Part shown: positions 9,262-19,038 of the stretch, piece by piece | Layout of the letters: each line of letters begins with the position of its first letter | How positions within the stretch are numbered: the first letter of the stretch is position 1 | Origin: Prochlorococcus sp. AG-402-C09 | GTDB lineage: Bacteria; Cyanobacteriota; Cyanobacteriia; PCC-6307; Cyanobiaceae | NCBI GenBank assembly: GCA_003279565.1 | Contig: QCHN01000003.1 | Span: forward strand, 1-64,000 | Direction: 5' to 3' | DNA length: 64,000 nucleotides | Program-made: the position numbers and the translations under genes | Notes under the pieces: generated by a model | Told to the model about the DNA's origin: nothing | The model's input: only the letters and a program-made list of their open reading frames with translations | Databases searched by the model: none

Positions 9262-10557
9262 TTGATTTCAATTTTTATTGAAAGGATCATTTTGTCTCAA
9301 TTTAAATTAAATAAAGACTTTAAGGTATTTTGTAACACAATTATATTTTCAAGGATAATAATTGTTAGCTTAATATTTTTAACTCTAGCAATAAGCTCAT
9401 TAGTTAATGATGTAAATATAGGAGCTTGTATCAATAGCACCTGTCGTATTAATTTCTTTGATTTATTTAGTAATCTAGATCAGATTGTAAGAGGTGATAT
9501 TGACTGGTATAAATCAGTGGCATTAGAAGGTTATACGAAAGAAGAATTCAACTTAGACATCCAAAATATAATTGAAAATAGAATTTGGATAACACAAAAA
9601 AATTGGGCTTTTTTCCCAGCTTGGCCTTCTCTTTGGAAATATATAAGCTTTGGGAGCATGAATGTATATGTAGGAACAATATTAGCAAACATTTTTTTCA
9701 TATTAGGAGCATTTATAATGGGCCTATATATCGAATCTATATCTTCATCCAAAGTTAAATATTCATTCTATTCAATTACAGCATTTTATCCATTTAGCTA
9801 TTTTTATAGTATACCTTTACCCGAATCATTATTTTTCTTATTATGTAGTCTATATATATACTTAATTTCAAAGTCAATTAATAGTAAAATATCATTTTAT
9901 CTAACTATAATCTCAGGAATTTTGAGTGGATTAACCAAACAATTTAGTATTTTTCTTTGTCTATTTGCCATAGCAGAATATTGTAAACTTAAAAAAAGAA
10001 ATAAAATTACTAGAGACAATCTAATCAGGCTTATTTGTGCCTTTTTATCACCTTGGTTGGGCTTAGCTATATTTATGAATATCATTTTCAATACGACAGG
10101 AAATGCTTTTTCTTTTATTCATATTCAATTAGCTTGGGGACGATTCCCTCAATTTCCTTTTGCAGCATTTTTAGAATCAATTAATTCCAATAATCTTGGA
10201 GTCATAATTGATAAAGCAGATAATTTTTTAATAGCCAGTCAGATTGTATTTATTCTTGGAATACTTAGCGCTAGCATATTATTTCTGAAAGGTATATATC
10301 GTTTTAGAGACTCAAATATATCATATGATTATATAGTAATCAGTGTCTCTTTATTTTTAGCATTAATAAGCACATCTTCTGATTCAGCTCTTCTTGGTTC
10401 TCTTTATAGAATAGTCGGTTGTAATCCAATACTTATCCTAGCCTTATCATTGACAATACCTCCAAAAATTATCAAATTATCTCTACCACTTCAGATAATA
10501 ATTCTTGGTTCATTCACTACATTTTTTGCTCTAGGTATTAAACCTTTTTATTATTAA
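9262..10557 (+). CDS. PIG-V-like mannosyltransferase / membrane GT
   Basis: WYKSVALEGY, KNWAFFPAWPSLWK, TAFYPFSYFYSIPLPESLFFLL pattern. Confidence 0.7.
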   Translation: MISIFIERIILSQFKLNKDFKVFCNTIIFSRIIIVSLIFLTLAISSLVNDVNIGACINSTCRINFFDLFSNLDQIVRGDIDWYKSVALEGYTKEEFNLDIQNIIENRIWITQKNWAFFPAWPSLWKYISFGSMNVYVGTILANIFFILGAFIMGLYIESISSSKVKYSFYSITAFYPFSYFYSIPLPESLFFLLCSLYIYLISKSINSKISFYLTIISGILSGLTKQFSIFLCLFAIAEYCKLKKRNKITRDNLIRLICAFLSPWLGLAIFMNIIFNTTGNAFSFIHIQLAWGRFPQFPFAAFLESINSNNLGVIIDKADNFLIASQIVFILGILSASILFLKGIYRFRDSNISYDYIVISVSLFLALISTSSDSALLGSLYRIVGCNPILILALSLTIPPKIIKLSLPLQIIILGSFTTFFALGIKPFYY

Positions 10558-10707
10558 TCATTTAAATTAGGGACTCTGGACCATCGCTATTGATACTTAA
10601 CTAAAAACTACTAATGAAAGACAATAAACAACAACTTACTACCTCGAAGAAATCAAGTCACAACACTCATGATGGGGTAGAGAAACAACTCATGGAAGTA
10701 AGAGCAT

Positions 10708-10977
10708 TTGATAGAGGATACAAATAGTCAAGTCAAGAAAGTAGTTATCCACTCAGGTAAAAACATCACTTGGTACAGCTTTAGACATAGCTATATCACC
10801 ATGCGATTAAAGGCTGGCGTTCCAGTATCTGTGATTGCAGCCAACACAGATACGAGCATGAAATATATCCAAGAGCATTACTTCCATTACAGAGCTGATG
10901 AGTCCACTGAGATCCTTGGTAAAGGTAGAAAGATCAAGCCAGCAGAGGAAAGTTTGAGGTGGATCGGGTCAAACTAG
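10708..10977 (+). pseudogene. Tyrosine recombinase/integrase C-terminal fragment
   Basis: ITWYSFRHSYITMRLKAGVPVSVIAANTDTSMKYIQEHYFHYRADE; has HxxR-like and terminal Tyr segment but no N-terminal domain. Confidence 0.8.
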
Positions 10978-10996
10978 GTTCACACTCATTAAACAA

Positions 10997-12880
10997 TCAA
11001 AAACAATTGACTTTATCTGAACCAGATATTTTCTCAACGAAAGAAGACGTATTACTTGCAGTAATTACTAGATACTCTTCAGGACGAGTTAATGCGACAT
11101 AAAGTAATCTTTGATCTCTTTCCTCATCTTTTTCACCCCAGTCTTGTGGCAATTTATCTGACCAGATAACGAAAACTGCCTTGAATTGGAGTCCCTTTGA
11201 TGAATGAATTGTTTGAATTCTGATTCCATTAAAATCTACTTCTTCATTTCTTCTATTCTTTGGATCTTTAAGCCATAAAACTGGTGCTATATCTTTGATT
11301 GAATCAAGTAACATAGTCATCCTGCCTTTATCAATTGAAGGATAGAGAACTCCAATTTCATTGGGCTTTAACGGTTCAATATCTTGTCCAAACCACTTAC
11401 CATCTAATAAAGACTTGATGGATCTACTTATCGCCTGATCTTCCTCTTCTGAAGAAGATGCGTTAATAAAAGTAGGCTTAATATTATTACTCCGTCGGCA
11501 TTGCGATAGATCAGTTTTTAAGGCTCTAATGTCATCTGCACCATTACTCAATGAAGAATTCTCACTAGAAAATAAATTTGCAACTTCCATTATCTCTTTT
11601 GTGTTGCGATAATTTTTATCAAGATCAAAGTTCTTTCCAATCGTTCGACCTTGAGCACTTATTCCCAAGTCTTTCCATCTAATACCTTCACGTTTATATA
11701 TACCCTGATTTCCATCTGCAACAATTAATAAGTCGCCATCATTTGGATCTTTCATTGCTTCAAGTACACAACTAAACCAATTTGGTTCGAAATCTTGTGC
11801 TTCATCAATAAAAACAGCATCAAACTTATGTGAATTATGATTATTACCTAAGCGAAGGGCTTCTAATAAACGAATACCAAGTGATTGATTATCTTCAAGT
11901 TGATTACCTCCCTGATTTTTGCGACGACGAGTAATACCACAATCCTTTGCAAATCCATCAAAATGAGTAACAATTACTCTTTCTTGGTATGTATTGAGAA
12001 TTTTTTTGAGATAACTCGCCAAAGATCGATTAAAACATAAAATCAATAAATTATCTTTGGGTCTTTGCTCGGCTATTAACTTAACTCTTGAGATAAGTAA
12101 GCAAGTCTTACCTGATCCAGCAACTCCCTCAATAATACGATGTCCATCTCCTATACGACGTGCATTTTTTTCTTGCCTAATATCAAGAACCTTTAAATCA
12201 AAATTAGATACCTTACTTTCACTATGATCAATGTCTTCTGTATGAGAAATCAATATCTCTGGATGAATACAGCCTCTTAACGCCGCAATCATCGGGTCAC
12301 TCATTCTCTCAATAGGCCAAAATGGATCAAAATACTGTTTAACCATTTTTACTAAATCTTGACCTGCTAAACCTAAATCACACCAATGCATCAACTTATC
12401 TCTAGTAACATGCTTTGAATCATCAAATACAGTTGAAAGTTTGAGGCTTTCTAGTTGCTCCTTATTAATGTTAGATAGAACAGCAAAATGTCCAAATGGA
12501 AAAATAAATTTCCCTTTGTGTTCGCCTGATTCATTAATTAACAAACTCTTTCCTGTGATTCTTCTACATTGATCCATTAGAGAAAACATATATTCTCTGG
12601 CTTGTCTGACAGGATGAGCTCTTCTTACTTGACTGCCTTCTTCTTTAACAACTACTAAATTGTTATCTGCACTAATAACATCTCTCGGATACCAACCTTT
12701 TACTTCAATTACTAATATTCCTAAATCAGGAGCAATAACAATAAAGTCAGGATATCTATTTTCAATAATTGGCTCATAATAAACAACATAATCGTCTGGC
12801 AGATTCTTCAATAAACCGAATACTCTTTCTTCGCCTTTAGATGCACGACTAGGAAGTCTATCTGGAACCATCTCAGCCAT
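10997..12880 (-). CDS. NERD nuclease-related domain + superfamily I (UvrD-like) helicase
   Basis: N-term YPDFIVIAPDLGILVIEVKGW (NERD); EGVAGSGKTCLL Walker A; DAVFIDEAQDFEP; IQTIHSSKGLQF; LLYVALTRPEEYL. Confidence 0.85.
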   Translation of the reverse strand: MAEMVPDRLPSRASKGEERVFGLLKNLPDDYVVYYEPIIENRYPDFIVIAPDLGILVIEVKGWYPRDVISADNNLVVVKEEGSQVRRAHPVRQAREYMFSLMDQCRRITGKSLLINESGEHKGKFIFPFGHFAVLSNINKEQLESLKLSTVFDDSKHVTRDKLMHWCDLGLAGQDLVKMVKQYFDPFWPIERMSDPMIAALRGCIHPEILISHTEDIDHSESKVSNFDLKVLDIRQEKNARRIGDGHRIIEGVAGSGKTCLLISRVKLIAEQRPKDNLLILCFNRSLASYLKKILNTYQERVIVTHFDGFAKDCGITRRRKNQGGNQLEDNQSLGIRLLEALRLGNNHNSHKFDAVFIDEAQDFEPNWFSCVLEAMKDPNDGDLLIVADGNQGIYKREGIRWKDLGISAQGRTIGKNFDLDKNYRNTKEIMEVANLFSSENSSLSNGADDIRALKTDLSQCRRSNNIKPTFINASSSEEEDQAISRSIKSLLDGKWFGQDIEPLKPNEIGVLYPSIDKGRMTMLLDSIKDIAPVLWLKDPKNRRNEEVDFNGIRIQTIHSSKGLQFKAVFVIWSDKLPQDWGEKDEERDQRLLYVALTRPEEYLVITASNTSSFVEKISGSDKVNCF

Positions 12881-12953
12881 ATTTCGACCTCAAATTCAAT
12901 GAGTAAATATTAATTAAAGATCTGCCACTATCCCTAAAGAATTGAAAGCTGTA

Positions 12954-12973
12954 TATAAAACTAGACAATCTAG
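12954..12973. repeat. 20-bp inverted repeat, left copy TATAAAACTAGACAATCTAG
   Basis: Exact reverse complement at 14380-14399. Confidence 0.9.
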
Positions 12974-13048
12974 CGTGGTCTAGAAATTTTCATTTTATCG
13001 TGGGTGTGTTTTGCCTTATCCCTGTTCCCAGATAGAGTCTGAGATGCA

Positions 13049-13540
13049 TTGAATCAAGTTGGTTTCACAATCACAATGCCAAAATATAAACTGAACTCTG
13101 AACAGCGATTTATAAGAAACCTACTTATTGGATTTTTCTCAGCATTATTGATTGTCTTTGTATTAGCGATGATTGCGCTCTTCCAGACACTAACGACTTA
13201 TCCAAGCGCCTCTAATCTGCCAACAGTTACCATACAAAACTGCTACGACGGGGATACTTGTACAACGACAGAAGGAGAAAAGATCAGACTTGCTTGTATT
13301 GATACTCCTGAGTTAAGAGGTAAGAAGGCTGATCTAATTCCTGCCAAAGCAGCAAAAGATTATTTAAACGATTTAGTTGCTGGATCAACAGTAACCATAC
13401 GCCGTATCACTGAAGATCGATATGGAAGAACAGTCGCTGAATTATCCAAAGGTCCTATGAATATTCAAGAGCATCTAGTTGAAAAAGGCTTTGCGAGTGT
13501 CTATGAAAGGTATTCAAATCAGTGTGAGTGGAGCAAATAA
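13049..13540 (+). CDS. Thermonuclease (SNase-like) with N-terminal TM
   Basis: NCYDGDTCTTTEGEKIRLACIDTPELRG...RRITEDRYGRTVAEL. Confidence 0.9.
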   Translation: MNQVGFTITMPKYKLNSEQRFIRNLLIGFFSALLIVFVLAMIALFQTLTTYPSASNLPTVTIQNCYDGDTCTTTEGEKIRLACIDTPELRGKKADLIPAKAAKDYLNDLVAGSTVTIRRITEDRYGRTVAELSKGPMNIQEHLVEKGFASVYERYSNQCEWSK

Positions 13541-13613
13541 TTCTTGTATTAAAAACATCTACTCAAAATAGATAATATTATTACTTAATACCTAACTAAT
13601 TTATTATCCTTAC

Positions 13614-14048
13614 TCAGAAAGAAGAAGTAGGGTTCTTTTTAATTGGCTCCAAATGCTTTGCCTGATGCCAGACATCACTTGTTTTATAGCGTCCTTCATC
13701 ATCTTTTAAATTCCACCTCACAAGTACATCCCATCCCGACTCGGTATGCAAACGGTTTTTGACCTTTAAAACTTGACCAACCGAACCACTCTCAGAGCCA
13801 CTTTCTATATTCCCTCCAGCAAGCCCACCGACAACTCCTCCAACCACTCCTTGTAAAGCTTCACCCACGGCAAAACCACCACCACCCATTGTTACACCAA
13901 CTCCAGCAGAGGGAATTATTGCGGGTAATAAAAAAGCTCCACCAACACCAAAAAGTACTCGAGCTTTATTTTTATTCCATTTTCGATGAGCTTTAGCACC
14001 CTCAGCAGTGAGCACAACATATGAATTAATTGCAGGTTTTTGATACAT
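13614..14048 (-). CDS. Gly-rich hypothetical protein
   Basis: GVGVTMGGGGFAVGEALQGVVGGVVGGLAGG glycine-zipper-like. Confidence 0.55.
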   Translation of the reverse strand: MYQKPAINSYVVLTAEGAKAHRKWNKNKARVLFGVGGAFLLPAIIPSAGVGVTMGGGGFAVGEALQGVVGGVVGGLAGGNIESGSESGSVGQVLKVKNRLHTESGWDVLVRWNLKDDEGRYKTSDVWHQAKHLEPIKKNPTSSF

Positions 14049-14200
14049 CTACCTATGACAGAGCACAACCAAACGATACTATGAGCCCTCTTCAAAGCCC
14101 TTTAAATGCCTCTATAAGGCAACAATTTTATACCTAAAGCAAAAAGCCAAGGCAAGATATTCGGCTCAACAAAGAGTCATATAAACACCAGTTATACACT

Positions 14201-14377
14201 ATGAAAAAACTTACTAAACATCAGAAGCAATACAGAAAAAGAAAGAAAGAAGCTCAGCATGATTACAAGACAGTTACCAATGAATCTGGATACCGAGTTC
14301 AGCACGTAGCTCGTAAGCCAATCTGCGTAAGAGTCAGCCAGAAAACAGCAGACAAGTTATATGAATCTGCCGAATAA
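14201..14377 (+). CDS. 58-aa basic protein MKKLTKHQKQYRKRKKEAQHDYKTVTNESGYRVQHVARKPICVRVSQKTADKLYESAE
   Basis: Read directly. Confidence 0.5.
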   Translation: MKKLTKHQKQYRKRKKEAQHDYKTVTNESGYRVQHVARKPICVRVSQKTADKLYESAE

Positions 14378-14379
14378 CA

Positions 14380-14399
14380 CTAGATTGTCTAGTTTTATA
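14380..14399. repeat. 20-bp inverted repeat, right copy CTAGATTGTCTAGTTTTATA
   Basis: Exact reverse complement of 12954-12973. Confidence 0.9.
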
Positions 14400-14683
14400 C
14401 AAACCTTGAAAAGATTCAAAGAATCCCAGAGACAACCAGCATCTGCCTGATAACCACGCCAACAACACAGAAAAGGATTAGTCGGCTTAAGAGATAAAAG
14501 GGGAGGTTATTCATTTTCTTTCTACCTCCAAGAGATCAAAAGAGTAGTTAATGAAGAGGCTAAACAACAAACATAAAGAAGTAAAAGAACTATTTGCTCA
14601 ATATAAGCAAGAGCTAAATCATCCAGCACGTAAAGCGCTTAAGCTGATGATTGAACTGAATCCAAAAAGAAAGTAAAGCTCAA

Positions 14684-14995
14684 TCAGTTGTCTTGATTCT
14701 GATCGTCTGTACACATCATTAGTGCTCTATTCCTTAAGACTTCATGCATAAGATCTTGAAGTTTCTCGTCGATGATTTTGTGTCTTTCTTGATCATCTAA
14801 ATGACCTTTGACAATCTTTGCTTCGATCTCTGTACTGAGAGCTAAGGCTTCTCGGTGGTCATCTCTATGATGCCTTCTCATCCTGTCGTAGACATTTGAG
14901 AAGTGAGTCAATGATCTAGTAACTCCCTCTACAACTGCTTTGAGTTGTTTCTCGAAAGGAGTTGGATCAGGAATTGAATTGGATGAATTAGTCAT
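14684..14995 (-). CDS. Hypothetical protein
   Basis: 103-aa ORF, 4-bp overlap with upstream ORF. Confidence 0.5.
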   Translation of the reverse strand: MTNSSNSIPDPTPFEKQLKAVVEGVTRSLTHFSNVYDRMRRHHRDDHREALALSTEIEAKIVKGHLDDQERHKIIDEKLQDLMHEVLRNRALMMCTDDQNQDN

Positions 14996-15189
14996 GTGAC
15001 TTTGTCTGCGTTTTCAAAGTTTGTGTTGTAGAGAACGCTTAAAGCCTTCTCAAGAGAGTGCCTACAAATGGCTTCATGGAGATCACTAGTTTCAGATACA
15101 TATGCAAATTGCATTGCTTCTTCAATTAGTTCTCGAGCTATGAGAAAAGATTCATTCATGAATGGGTGGCAACGAAAAAACCGTAGCAA
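14992..15189 (-). CDS. Small hypothetical protein
   Basis: 65-aa ORF. Confidence 0.45.
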   Translation of the reverse strand: MLRFFRCHPFMNESFLIARELIEEAMQFAYVSETSDLHEAICRHSLEKALSVLYNTNFENADKVT

Positions 15190-15249
15190 TTCAAAAGATA
15201 AAAGAACTCAGTTATATCAATAATTGTAATATTCCTTTTCATACGTTAA

Positions 15250-15352
15250 CGTAGTAAGATTAGGCTTACTATGTAAGCATATTAAGGACTAATTACTACG
15301 GCGACGTATTACATTAATTTCAATATTATTTTTACTACGTCTGCGTAGTAAG
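15250..15352. promoter_or_regulatory. Cluster of TTACTACG / CGTAGTAAG half-sites
   Basis: CGTAGTAAG 15250-58, TTACTACG 15293-300, TTACTACG 15332-39, CGTAGTAAG 15344-52. Confidence 0.5.
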
Positions 15353-15544
15353 CGTTGCTTGAGCACGACTGACCCGAATTTTTAACACAAATTTCTTAAG
15401 CGACTTATCGTACATACTCGGAACCAATTCCCCCCTCACACCCCCTTTCTAATAGCAAGATAATACGTCTTATAATACTGTTACCTTACTGTTACCCCTA
15501 CAAACAATACTCTTTAAATTCATTGGTATGATTGTATTCTTAAG

Positions 15545-16807
15545 CTACGTTGTATAATCGGCATTAATACGAACATACTGATCAGACAAATCACATCCCC
15601 AAGCAGTAGCGGAACCTTTTCCAATCCCTATCCTCACTCTGATACTTACAAGATCATCGATCAAATATTTCCCTTTTAATTTTGCTTTCATAAAATTGCT
15701 AACTATTTGTCTATCAAAGTCTAGAGGTTTTCCATTAGAAAATATTTCATAAGGTCCAATCCATAATTGGACATCACTTAAATTAAAGAAAGTACCTGAG
15801 CGACCCAGTGCAGCAACAATTCTTCCCCAGTTTGGGTCAGAACCATGAACTGCAGTTTTAACTAAAGAGGATGAAGCAATTGTGCGAGCTATTATATGAG
15901 CATCTAAATCACTTTGAGCACCCTCAACTTTTATCTCCAGCAAACAATTAGCACCTTCTCCATCCCTTGCAATTGCTTTAGCCAAATATTGGGCTGTTAT
16001 GTGCAGGCCCTCTTCGAGGGTTGATAAATATCTTGGATCTAATTCTGCTCCAGAAGAAAAAGCTAAAAAAGTGTCATTTGTACTTGTATCTCCATCAACT
16101 GTAATGGAATTAAAAGATGAATCTGCAACTCGCCTTATCATATCCGACCACAAAACATGACCTACACCTGCATCACACGTAATATAGCTCAACATTGTTG
16201 CCATTGAAGGATGAATCATACCTGAACCTTTAGCCATTCCTCCAATAGTTATTCGTCTACCTCCTAAAACAGCTTGATATGCAATTTGCTTTACCTGAAG
16301 ATCCGTTGTCAAGATTGCATTTGCTGCATCCAAATAGGCCTCCTTATCTAAACTGTTTATAAGGTGATCCAAGTGACTATTAACCTTTTCAACAGGTATT
16401 GGCTCACCAATCACACCCGTGGAACATATCAAAACTTCTTCATTCGATAATCCCAGGCGTTGAGCAAGCTCATATGTAATGATTTCACTATCAATTTTAC
16501 CTCTACTACCTGTACAAGCATTTGCGTGTCCAGAGTTAATAACTACAGCACGTATTTTTCCCTGAGATGCCTTAAGTCGCTCAATACACAGATCTACGCA
16601 ATAAGCACGAGTCACTGATTGAGTAAATGTCCCACTGCAACAAGCACCATCAGGTGCAAACAGCAAAGCAAGATCTTTCTTCCCAGAAGGCTTCAATCCT
16701 GCGGAAATGCCAGATGCTAAAAAACCATCAGGGGTAGTAATACCACCAGAGATTGGAGACCATACAGAGGATGTCAAAAGACGCAAACTCAGAAGAGCAT
16801 TTTTCAC
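15545..16807 (-). CDS. argJ: Glutamate N-acetyltransferase/amino-acid acetyltransferase ArgJ
   Basis: GGMAKGSGMIHPSMATMLSYITCDA, SITVDGDTSTNDT, VHGSDPNWGRI. Confidence 0.95.
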   Translation of the reverse strand: MKNALLSLRLLTSSVWSPISGGITTPDGFLASGISAGLKPSGKKDLALLFAPDGACCSGTFTQSVTRAYCVDLCIERLKASQGKIRAVVINSGHANACTGSRGKIDSEIITYELAQRLGLSNEEVLICSTGVIGEPIPVEKVNSHLDHLINSLDKEAYLDAANAILTTDLQVKQIAYQAVLGGRRITIGGMAKGSGMIHPSMATMLSYITCDAGVGHVLWSDMIRRVADSSFNSITVDGDTSTNDTFLAFSSGAELDPRYLSTLEEGLHITAQYLAKAIARDGEGANCLLEIKVEGAQSDLDAHIIARTIASSSLVKTAVHGSDPNWGRIVAALGRSGTFFNLSDVQLWIGPYEIFSNGKPLDFDRQIVSNFMKAKLKGKYLIDDLVSIRVRIGIGKGSATAWGCDLSDQYVRINADYTT

Positions 16808-16822
16808 TTACTATCAATATTA

Positions 16823-17467
16823 ATGATTGACCCAAAACAAACCAACAAACTTTGTCTTAGATGGGAAGGCAAGCAAAGAAGAATAGGTATCACTGGAGGT
16901 ATTGCCAGTGGAAAAACGATTATTGGAGATTTTCTTTTTCAAGCCAAGAAATGGCCTATTTTAGACGCCGACTTATATGCCCATGAAGCATTAAGAGCTG
17001 AAAGTCAGATAGCGAAAAAAGTCTTATTGAGATATGGAAGTAAAATAATTCACAGTTCAAGTAAAAATGATCAAATTATTAATCGCAAAGCATTAGCTAA
17101 AATAGTTTTTCAAAATGACATTGAAAAAAATTGGCTAGAGGGAATAATACATCCATTTGTAAACAAAAGAATTAAAGAAGAATTAAAAAAATTGAAATCA
17201 AATTCTATAGTAATTTTGATTATTCCACTCTTATTTGAAAAAAATTATACAGGTTTATGTAGTGAGATTTGTTACATAGATTGCTCTAGAAGCATGCAAT
17301 TAAAACGACTTCAGTCAAGAGATCAATTAAGTCTTGAAGAAGCTAATCAAAGAATAGATGCGCAATGGGACAACGCTTTAAAAAAACAATTCGCAGATCA
17401 TATAATTAATAATTCTAATAATGATGAGAAATGGAAAATGCAGTTAAAAAAATTATATAATTTCTAG
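16823..17467 (+). CDS. coaE: Dephospho-CoA kinase
   Basis: RIGITGGIASGKTIIGDFL, ILDADLYAHEAL, IIPLLFEKNY. Confidence 0.93.
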   Translation: MIDPKQTNKLCLRWEGKQRRIGITGGIASGKTIIGDFLFQAKKWPILDADLYAHEALRAESQIAKKVLLRYGSKIIHSSSKNDQIINRKALAKIVFQNDIEKNWLEGIIHPFVNKRIKEELKKLKSNSIVILIIPLLFEKNYTGLCSEICYIDCSRSMQLKRLQSRDQLSLEEANQRIDAQWDNALKKQFADHIINNSNNDEKWKMQLKKLYNF

Positions 17468-18939
17468 CCTTGTAACTTTTTATTTAATATTTGATTAGCG
17501 AGTTTTGGATCCGCTTTCCCTTTTGTTTCCTTCATTAATTGACCCACAAAAAAACCTAGCAATTTCTTCTTCCCAGCTCTAAAAGATTGAACCTCATTAG
17601 GATGATTAACAATCAATCTATCAATTATTTCCTCAATAACTTTTGGATCACCAATCATACCTAAACCACGTTCTTTGACTAATTGCTTTGGAGAACCACC
17701 TTTACTTAATAGTTCAGGCAAAATTTCTTTAGCAATTTTTCCACTTATTTCTCCTGCCTCAATCATTTTCAACATTTCTGCTAATTCATTTGGCTTAAAA
17801 GGTAATTGATCAAATGATAATCTATTAGATTTAATAAATGCTGCTATATCTCCAGTTATCCAATTTGCTGAAGACTTTGCTGCTCCACCTTCATTAACAA
17901 CTTTTTCAAAATATTTAGCCATTGAGGATTCGTCAGTCAAAACTCGTGCATCATAAATAGAGAGGCCAAGTTCTGCTGCATATCTATTCCTTTTTGCAGC
18001 TGGCAATTCTGGTAGTTCTGAACGCCATTTTTCTTTTAAAGCATGACTTACTTCAATCGGACCTAAATCAGGATCAGGAAAATAACGATAATCGCTACTA
18101 CCTTCTTTTGATCTCATGCTTTTAGTAAGTTGCTTGCCTTCATCCCATAACCTCGTTTCTTGTTTTACTTCTTCTCCAGATTCATAAGCGTTAATTTGCC
18201 GCTTAATTTCATATTCACAAGCTTTCTGAATAGCTGAAAATGAATTCATATTTTTGATTTCTACTTTTGTACCAAATGGATCATTAACAGTTGGTCTAAC
18301 TGAAATATTCACATCACATCGCAACGACCCCTCCTGCATATTCCCATCAGATACTCCCAAATAACGCATAATTCTTCTAATTTCAGCTGCATACTCCGCA
18401 GCCTCTCTACCTGTTCTTAAATCAGGTTTACTAACAATTTCAGCTAGTGCTACACCTGCTCTATTGTAATCAACCAAAGAATGGGTGGAACCTGACAATT
18501 GATCACTGCCTGCGTGAACAAGTTTTCCAGCATCCTCCTCCATATGTAATCTTTCAATACCTATTTTTTTGACATAAGTTTCTTTGCCTTTTTCGGCTAC
18601 TTCTACCTCTATCCAACCATCTTCTGCAATAGGTTCATCAAATTGAGATATTTGATAATTTTTTGGTAAATCTGGATAAAAATATTGCTTTCTATCAAAT
18701 TTACTGTGAGAGGCAATATTTAAATTCAAAGCCATAGCTGCTTTTACTGCATATTCCAGAACCTTTTTATTTAGGACTGGCAAAGTGCCTGGTAAGCCAC
18801 ATACCACTGGGTCAATATGAGTATTTGGATCGTCACCAAAGTTGGTTGATGCACTAGTAAATATTTTGCTCTTAGTCCCCAACTGCACATGCGTCTCTAA
18901 TCCGATTACAACTTCCCAAGAAACATTTGATTCTGACAT
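17464..18939 (-). CDS. gatB: Asp/Glu-tRNA(Asn/Gln) amidotransferase subunit B
   Basis: WEVVIGLETHVQL, YFYPDLPKNYQISQ, SLRCDVNISVRP. Confidence 0.97.
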   Translation of the reverse strand: MSESNVSWEVVIGLETHVQLGTKSKIFTSASTNFGDDPNTHIDPVVCGLPGTLPVLNKKVLEYAVKAAMALNLNIASHSKFDRKQYFYPDLPKNYQISQFDEPIAEDGWIEVEVAEKGKETYVKKIGIERLHMEEDAGKLVHAGSDQLSGSTHSLVDYNRAGVALAEIVSKPDLRTGREAAEYAAEIRRIMRYLGVSDGNMQEGSLRCDVNISVRPTVNDPFGTKVEIKNMNSFSAIQKACEYEIKRQINAYESGEEVKQETRLWDEGKQLTKSMRSKEGSSDYRYFPDPDLGPIEVSHALKEKWRSELPELPAAKRNRYAAELGLSIYDARVLTDESSMAKYFEKVVNEGGAAKSSANWITGDIAAFIKSNRLSFDQLPFKPNELAEMLKMIEAGEISGKIAKEILPELLSKGGSPKQLVKERGLGMIGDPKVIEEIIDRLIVNHPNEVQSFRAGKKKLLGFFVGQLMKETKGKADPKLANQILNKKLQG

Positions 18940-19038
18940 TAATTTGACCTAGATATATGAATCTTATGAAAGAAAAGCTCAGTCATGGAAGCTAACGTAA
19001 TCTAAAACATTGAAAATAACATTTTCCAAATCCAAGGA

